Source of the DNA: Gemmatimonadota bacterium
GTDB taxonomy: Bacteria > Gemmatimonadota > Gemmatimonadetes > Longimicrobiales > Gaopeijiaceae
Direction: 5' to 3'
NCBI GenBank assembly: GCA_007121455.1
Contig: SKKN01000003.1
Span: forward strand, 186,001 to 250,000
DNA length: 64,000 bases
Shown here: positions 59,480 through 64,000 of the stretch, one piece after another
How positions within the stretch are numbered: the stretch's first letter is position 1
Layout of the letters: the number at the start of each line of letters is the position of its first letter
Translations under genes and position numbers: made by a program
The notes under the pieces: model-generated
Database searches by the model: none
What the model was told of the DNA's origin: nothing
Seen by the model: only the letters and a program-made list of their open reading frames with translations

Positions 59480-60142
59480 CTACTTCTCCGGTCGGCTTTC
59501 CAGCTCGAGCGTATAGACATGGTCGCCCATCTGGGACCGGTCCCCATCCCCTGCCACCGCCGAGATGTGGAGGACCGAAGCCTCCTCGCCGGGGGGAGGT
59601 GTCCAGAGGACGGTCCACTCCGCGGCACCGGGCGAGGTGAGCTCCGTACCATCCAGGCTGTGCTGCGCGAAGAGAATGGCGCGCTCCTCGATGATCCGCA
59701 CCCGCTCCATCTCCTCCTCCGGGACCTCGAGCGCTCCCGCCTGCGTCGTATCGTTGGAGAGGCGAACCGCCATCTGGAAGCCGGCGACCTCCATCTCGGA
59801 CTGCGTCAGGCGCACGGTGATCCGGTGGGACTCGCCGGCTGCGATGCTCTCGGGAAAGCCGGTGACGGAGAGCTCACCCGGACCCTCGTTCTCCGCACCG
59901 TCCCAGTGGCATGCGAAGCAGGAATCCTCCCCGAATCCTCCGGTCACGCGGGCGGGCGGGCCATCTGCGAATGCGTAGGTGCCGTGCGAGGGGAGGGTGA
60001 GGTGGGCGGGGGTGGACGCCGCGAGGGAGGAAGCCGACGCGTCCGGAGACCGAGCGTGTTCTCCCACGATCCCCACGACACCGAGGACTCCCAGCGTCAC
60101 CGCCGGGAGCCCTCGGTACAGCCGTCTGGAAGTCGGGCTCAA
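59480..60142 (-). CDS. choice-of-anchor V/Reeler-like protein with CxxCH motif
   Basis: Exported protein of 220 residues. The TTG at 60142 overlaps the Vgb-like gene stop as TTGA, giving a normal hydrophobic signal (about 13-28). After it, GGFGEDSCFACHWDG contains CFACH at 75-79, a possible c-type heme attachment site or disulfide/metal motif. The following beta-sandwich (VTGFPESIAAGESHRITVRL and GFQMAVRL) resembles the anchor V/Reelin domain. It is co-translated with the propeller protein upstream. Only one axial ligand is identifiable, so heme binding is inference. Confidence 0.7.
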   Translation of the reverse strand: MSPTSRRLYRGLPAVTLGVLGVVGIVGEHARSPDASASSLAASTPAHLTLPSHGTYAFADGPPARVTGGFGEDSCFACHWDGAENEGPGELSVTGFPESIAAGESHRITVRLTQSEMEVAGFQMAVRLSNDTTQAGALEVPEEEMERVRIIEERAILFAQHSLDGTELTSPGAAEWTVLWTPPPGEEASVLHISAVAGDGDRSQMGDHVYTLELESRPEK

Positions 60143-61131
60143 TGATCCGCAGCCTGGACGAGGAGCCGACCGACCTTGTTCGCGTCCGTTCCGAACCACA
60201 TCGCGCCGGTGCGGTCGTCGAACATCATGTGCCGGATCGTCTCGCTGACTGCGTTCACGGAGAAGAACTGCTCGCTCCGTGGGTCGAACCCGACGAGGTG
60301 CTTGTCCGGGCCGGACTGCGAGATCCAGAGGCGATCCTGATCGTCTCGCGTGAGCGCGTACGGCCGAGAATCCTCGCCTCCCGGCATCAGGTACTCGCTC
60401 ACCTCGCCGGTGGAGGGGTCGATTCTTCCCAGATAGCCGCGAGCTTCATCCCCATACCAGACGTAGCCATCGGAAGTCACTTCGATCCGCCGCGCCCGCG
60501 AGCTCTCCTCCGCCTTCTCGAAGCGGGTGATCTCGAGCGTTTGCGGATCGATCCGGATCACCTGATTCGTGTTGAAGAGTGAGACCCAGGGGTTGCCCTC
60601 GTCGTCGATGACGATGCCGTAGGGGCGGCTGGGCTCCGGATGTGGGGTCACCAGCTCGTACTCCCCGGTGGCCATGTCGAGACGACCGACTCGGTTCGCC
60701 TGCTGGGAGGTGAACCAGATCCCTCCCTGGCCGTCGAAGATCAGGGTATGGGGGTCCCTCGCTTCTCCGGTCATGAAGATCTCGGTCTCGCCGGTGGTGG
60801 GGTCGAGCTTTCCGATCCGACCGTTGCGGTTGCCCGCGTACCAGACGAAGCCGTCGTCATCGACCAGCAGGTTGTGGGGGTTGGTGCCATCCTCGATTTC
60901 GTACCGGCGGAGGGCCTCCGCTTCCGGATCCAGGAGGGCGATGTAGTTTCCGGCCTGCCCCACGAACCAGACGATGCCGTCAGGAGCCACATACGGATCC
61001 CGCGTTCGGCCGCCCCATTCCACATCCCATTCCTCCAGCGCATCCGCGCTGCCGACCGAGGGCGTTTGCGCCACAATCAGCTCCGGCACTGCAACCGCGG
61101 CTGCGAGCAGCCCCACGAAGAGCATCCTCAT
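60139..61131 (-). CDS. Vgb-like (streptogramin lyase family) beta-propeller protein
   Basis: Exported protein of 330 residues with a signal peptide (about 1-22, ending LIVAQ). Repeats of the form GxVWFxGxxGNxIxxLDPxxG are seen at least six times, for example DGFVWYAGNRNGRIGKLDP and GGIWFTSQQANRVGRLDM. This is the virginiamycin B lyase-like propeller. True Vgb enzymes are cytosolic, so this exported member probably does something else. GGGAGG precedes ATG 61131. It overlaps the anchor-V-like gene by four bases. Confidence 0.82.
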   Translation of the reverse strand: MRMLFVGLLAAAVAVPELIVAQTPSVGSADALEEWDVEWGGRTRDPYVAPDGIVWFVGQAGNYIALLDPEAEALRRYEIEDGTNPHNLLVDDDGFVWYAGNRNGRIGKLDPTTGETEIFMTGEARDPHTLIFDGQGGIWFTSQQANRVGRLDMATGEYELVTPHPEPSRPYGIVIDDEGNPWVSLFNTNQVIRIDPQTLEITRFEKAEESSRARRIEVTSDGYVWYGDEARGYLGRIDPSTGEVSEYLMPGGEDSRPYALTRDDQDRLWISQSGPDKHLVGFDPRSEQFFSVNAVSETIRHMMFDDRTGAMWFGTDANKVGRLLVQAADH

Positions 61132-61259
61132 TCTCGAACCTCCCTGCACCAAGGCGAAAACGTGTCCACGAGTCGGTCATCCATATCCAATATGACACCC
61201 GGCCCGTCGCAACCGTTAGGCCCGCCTCCGGGCCGACGCCGCGTCGCGGGTCGTGGCTA

Positions 61260-61288
61260 TTGACGTCGCCGATCTTTTCCACTACTCT
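61260..61288 (+). promoter_or_regulatory. strong promoter of the csp leader
   Basis: TTGACG (61260-61265), a 17-base spacer, then TACTCT (61283-61288). This is one of the best sigma-70 matches in the window. Predicted start near 61295, about 200 bases before the cold-shock gene. Confidence 0.65.
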
Positions 61289-61294
61289 CCGGCG

Positions 61295-61377
61295 TGGTAG
61301 AAAGTCGGTCGCATGCTGGCGGCCACCAGAGACGCGAAGAAACGGACCTGGGTGCACTTGACCCGGGTCCTTTTTTT
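61295..61377 (+). ncRNA. short leader RNA or small RNA upstream of csp
   Basis: From the predicted transcription start to the U-run of the terminator is about 83 bases. It has no plausible ORF. The 5' part contains CCGGCGTGGTAGAAAGTCGG. It may be an independent small RNA, or a leader whose terminator is bypassed in the cold to reach the csp gene 119 bases further on. Confidence 0.5.
61344..61377 (+). terminator. intrinsic terminator inside the csp leader
   Basis: GGACCTGGGT (61344-61353) pairs with ACCCGGGTCC (61361-61370), with one G-U pair, then seven T. It is upstream of the cold-shock coding region, not downstream of any plus-strand gene. Confidence 0.88.
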
Positions 61378-61495
61378 CGTCCTCGACTACCAGCGCCGAT
61401 TGCGGGGGCGCGATCTTTCCCGCAGAACACGAGGTGCTCAGACGGTACGGTAACGGCCGGACTTCGATGACACCGAGGAAGCAAGGGAGTACGGT

Positions 61496-61702
61496 ATGCG
61501 TACCAAAGGGACTGTAAAGTGGTTCAACGACGCCAAGGGCTTTGGATTCATCACGCCTGAGGACGGGTCGAAGGACTGCTTTGTCCATCACAGCGCCATC
61601 CAGGGCAGCGGGTTCAAGTCGCTGACCGAAGGCGCGACCGTCGAGTTCGACGTGGTCGAGGGCCAGAAGGGTCCGGCTGCAGAGAACGTGACGCCGAGCT
61701 GA
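61496..61702 (+). CDS. csp: cold-shock protein (CspA family)
   Basis: Nucleic-acid-binding OB-fold protein of 68 residues. RNP1 is KGFGFIT and RNP2 is [20 protein letters not shown] opens the domain. It should melt RNA structure and stabilise transcripts in cold or stationary phase. AAGGGAG lies before ATG 61496. The long leader with a terminator suggests control at RNA level. The following strong terminator makes it monocistronic. Confidence 0.96.
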   Translation: MRTKGTVKWFNDAKGFGFITPEDGSKDCFVHHSAIQGSGFKSLTEGATVEFDVVEGQKGPAAENVTPS

Positions 61703-61749
61703 CCTCGTTCAGCTGAGCTCCCGCGCCGGGCAACCGGCGAGGGAGTGAA

Positions 61750-61790
61750 AAAAGCCCCTTCCGGCCTTGTGCCGGAAGGGGCTTTTTTCG
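61750..61790 (+). terminator. terminator of the cold-shock gene
   Basis: GCCCCTTCCGG (61756-61766) pairs with CCGGAAGGGGC (61774-61784), loop of seven, followed by six T. Preceded by six A, so it can also work on the minus strand. Confidence 0.93.
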
Positions 61791-61963
61791 TGTCGAGAGC
61801 GGCGCGATTCCGCAGGCGGCGCCCTCAGGATCACTGACTTGCCCTGTGCGCCTCCGCAACACTACTATGCCGATGCAGGATTCCTCAGGCCTCTGCGGCT
61901 GCTGCATCTCCAGCGAGCGGGGTCGTATGACCCGATCGCAATTACTGAGCCGGGGGCCCGCTG

Positions 61964-63502
61964 ATGAATGTCCGTGCCCGCCTCATCCTCACCCTCTTCA
62001 CGATTGGCCTGTTGTTCGCGGTCCCGGCGACGTACGCCGTCGATCGGCTCACTGAACTCCGCGATATCGCGACGGATCTCCGCCTCCGTCACGCGGAGGC
62101 GTACTACGCGCTCGGACAGTTCCACGAGACGCTCACTCGGACGGACCGATTCCAACTCAGCTTCGTGGTGACGGAACATCCTTCCACCCGGGACGAGGTC
62201 CTGCGTGCCCTGGATGAAGCGTCCCGATTTCTGGCTCGTATCGAGGGGGGCGGTTATGGCGACGCAATGGACCGATTCGGCCTCGAGGTCGATTCACTGC
62301 TCGCCGGCAGTCACGAGTTGATCGCATTGGTGGAGACAGGGCAGCGGGAGGCCGCATCTCGCTTCATCGCAGAGGAGCTGAGGCCGATCCTGGACGGTCT
62401 GTCGTCGGCCGCGGAAGAGGTGGCTGCCGTGATCGACGAGCGAAGCGGGGAGGAGGTACGGCAGGCGCAGGCGATCAGCGAGCAGGCGGCGGTGGCGGTT
62501 CTGATCGGGCTCCTGCTCGCCGGCCTCGTAGCTCTCCTGGTCGGAGCGTGGACCACGGGGGCGATCACCGGTCCCCTCCTCCGCTTGCGAGGTGGGATGG
62601 CGCAGGTCGCAGCGGGCAGCTTCACCGAACCTGACGATCTCCCGGAGGACCGGTCGGACGAGATCGGCGACTTGACGCGGTCCTTCCTTGCGATGACGCG
62701 AAACCTCGCGGAGCTGGATCGGCTCAGGGCGGAGTTCATAGGAGTCGCCAGCCACGAGTTGAAGACACCGATCCACGTCATCGGCGGCTATGCCCGGCTG
62801 ATCGAGGACGGGATGCTCGGCGAGGTCGATCCGAAGCAGCGCGGTGCGATCGCGGCGATGCGCGAGCAGGCTGAGAACCTGGACCGGCTGATCACGGAGC
62901 TGCTCGACCTGAGTCAGATCGAAGCGGGCCGCTTCCCCCTGCGCTGGCAGGAGCTTTCGATCGACGCCCTTCTCGAGTCCGTCGAGGCAGCTTTCACCGT
63001 GCTCGCGCGCGAAAAATCGATCGAGCTCACGGTGGAGCGTCTCCCGGGGCTGCCAAAGTCCTTCTCCGGCGATCCCGACCGGCTCCGAAACGAGGTCCTC
63101 GGCAACCTCCTTTCGAACGCGCTCAAGTTCACACCGGAGGGCGGAACGGTCTTCCTGAGGGCGGCCCCCGATGGTCATGGGGGCGTGAGAATCGAGGTGA
63201 AGGACTCAGGAGGTGGCATTCCCGAGGAGTCCATCGCGCGCATCTTCGAGAAGTACTACCGGGTGCGCCCCGATGGTCGTCACGCAGGCTCCGGCCTCGG
63301 CCTCGCGATTGCCCGCGAGGTGGTGGAGGCGCACGGTGGGGAGATTGGCGTGACCAGCCGGATCGGCGAGGGCACGACCTTCCATGTGCGGCTTCCGGCC
63401 CGGGCTGGGTCGCGCGATGAGGTTGGTGTCCATGGGGGCCCGGCGGAGCCAGGAAGTCTCCTCAGGGCCCGGGGGCAGACGGCGCGCCGTCTTCGCGAGT
63501 GA
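61964..63502 (+). CDS. membrane sensor histidine kinase
   Basis: Protein of 512 residues. Two transmembrane helices (about 7-27 and 174-198) flank a helical sensor domain of the CHASE3/four-helix type. A HAMP domain spans about 198-250. HisKA has GVASHELKTPIHV with the phospho-accepting His near 263. The ATPase part carries the N box NLLSNALKFTPEGG, G1 VKDSGGGIP and G2 GSGLGLAIAREVV. A proline/arginine-rich tail of about 40 residues follows. No response regulator is adjacent, so it is an orphan kinase in this window. Confidence 0.93.
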   Translation: MNVRARLILTLFTIGLLFAVPATYAVDRLTELRDIATDLRLRHAEAYYALGQFHETLTRTDRFQLSFVVTEHPSTRDEVLRALDEASRFLARIEGGGYGDAMDRFGLEVDSLLAGSHELIALVETGQREAASRFIAEELRPILDGLSSAAEEVAAVIDERSGEEVRQAQAISEQAAVAVLIGLLLAGLVALLVGAWTTGAITGPLLRLRGGMAQVAAGSFTEPDDLPEDRSDEIGDLTRSFLAMTRNLAELDRLRAEFIGVASHELKTPIHVIGGYARLIEDGMLGEVDPKQRGAIAAMREQAENLDRLITELLDLSQIEAGRFPLRWQELSIDALLESVEAAFTVLAREKSIELTVERLPGLPKSFSGDPDRLRNEVLGNLLSNALKFTPEGGTVFLRAAPDGHGGVRIEVKDSGGGIPEESIARIFEKYYRVRPDGRHAGSGLGLAIAREVVEAHGGEIGVTSRIGEGTTFHVRLPARAGSRDEVGVHGGPAEPGSLLRARGQTARRLRE

Positions 63503-63923
63503 TGCGCTCGAGGAGGTTGGGCTCGACCGGCTCGACCAGGTGACCGTCGAAGCCCGCGCCTCGTGCTCGCTACTTGTCCGAGTCCTGGCCTCAGCCCATG
63601 GCGGGGCCCGGCGGGCTGCGCTGGAGGCTTCCCGTTGGGTTGATCCCGATCCCCTCGCTGGGCCGACCGCGTTGCGCTTGCTGGCCCGACCCCCGATCCC
63701 CCGTTCGGGCTGATCCGAGGAGCGGGGTCGGATGATTTGACGGACTGCCATCCAACGAAGAACTTTCGGAGATCTGCGACACCCCTCAGGCCCGCGATCC
63801 CCTCGCGCGGCGCCTGCCGGCACCGGCACACCGACCGGTTCCTTTCCCGACGCGGCGGTCCTCCCACGCTCGGCTGCGGAAGGTGCGGAATCGCGGCCGC
63901 CACCTCTACAAGGGAGACGCTAC
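63503..63923. other. intergenic region, no gene recognised
   Basis: Several long open frames exist on both strands, but they are arginine/proline/serine-rich as expected of chance frames in GC-rich DNA, and none shows a domain. It should contain the promoter of the gene at 63924. I see no terminator hairpin after the kinase. Confidence 0.4.
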
Positions 63924-64000
63924 ATGTGGAAGAAGGACGAAGCACCCGCCAAGACGCCTGCGACCGGACCCGAAGATCCGGGGCAGCCCCAACGCTCGCC
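63924..64000 (+). CDS. start of a probable bactofilin (polymer-forming cytoskeletal protein)
   Basis: Cut by the window end after 25 codons. AAGGGAGA lies before ATG 63924. The start MWKKDEAPAKTPATGPEDPG is like the disordered, Pro-rich N-termini of bactofilins, which assemble into non-polar filaments near the membrane. The diagnostic beta-helix is outside the window, so this is a guess from the start alone. Confidence 0.4.
   Translation, partial: MWKKDEAPAKTPATGPEDPGQPQRS

Noticed and set aside
63206-63945. Minus-strand open frames after the histidine kinase
   Set aside because: Composition is that of chance frames in GC-rich DNA, and they overlap the kinase C-terminus.
1-64000. CRISPR array or restriction/defence island
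   Set aside because: No regularly spaced direct repeats and no Cas, nuclease or methylase genes were seen; the only defence-type genes are the AbrB/Doc pair.

Overview
The window is a gene-dense, high-GC bacterial chromosome segment with no rRNA operon, prophage, insertion sequence or CRISPR array. Gene content suggests a diderm, menaquinone-using bacterium: an outer-membrane barrel, a TonB-like protein, lipoproteins with lipoboxes, an L,D-transpeptidase, a large CBM9/DUF5916 barrel protein, and a menB-menA-menE run. That mix with very high GC fits Gemmatimonadota or a relative best. The assignment is inference, because no rRNA is present.

Layout. 1-4154: menaquinone genes menB (partial), menA, menE, then tyrS. 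4162-8302: an outer-membrane protein divergent from a DUF411 metal-binding protein, then an acyl-CoA oxidase. 8444-11711: purE-purK, a merC-fur pair, greA. 11750-16154: ABC ATPase, FtsX-type permease and AttH-like lipocalin operon. 16194-22746: esterase, BtuF-like protein, thiol protein, an unusual short minus-strand transcription unit (18571-18901), M50 peptidase, PPIase lipoprotein and L,D-transpeptidase. 22768-28757: M15 peptidase, a small basic-protein gene, a four-gene envelope cluster (ElaB-like, YqjE-like, DUF3618) and a DUF5916 barrel. 28884-31690: tRNA-Ala, a sulfite-oxidase-like molybdoenzyme, and an AbrB/Doc toxin-antitoxin pair lying between two truncated genes.

31690-38733: acetyltransferase, AI-2E family transporter, TPR lipoprotein with TonB-like protein, matrixin-like protease with a coiled-coil insert, lipoprotein, DoxX relic, DUF4174. 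38814-45850: YbaK and ArsC-like proteins, then a tightly coupled minus-strand operon, cphB-cphA-iadA-(ATP-grasp). It encodes synthesis of cyanophycin, its breakdown to beta-Asp-Arg and dipeptide cleavage, plus a fourth enzyme of unknown reaction. 45938-51998: a SARP/BTAD regulator with DUF4242, a BBE-type flavin oxidase and a methyltransferase, which looks like a small secondary-metabolism cluster. 52195-59453: two GNAT/SCP2-like proteins, the second fused in frame to a macro domain, a coiled-coil lipoprotein, a PEBP protein, a Tat-exported aldo/keto reductase, a Kelch-like protein and a PatA-like acetyltransferase with a cNMP-type domain. 59480-64000: a CxxCH anchor-V-like protein coupled to a Vgb-like propeller, a cold-shock gene behind a promoter-terminator leader, a sensor histidine kinase and the start of a probable bactofilin.

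The strongest candidates for new biology are the ATP-grasp enzyme in the cyanophycin operon, the short minus-strand RNA unit around 18745, the macro-domain fusion, and the toxin-antitoxin scar.
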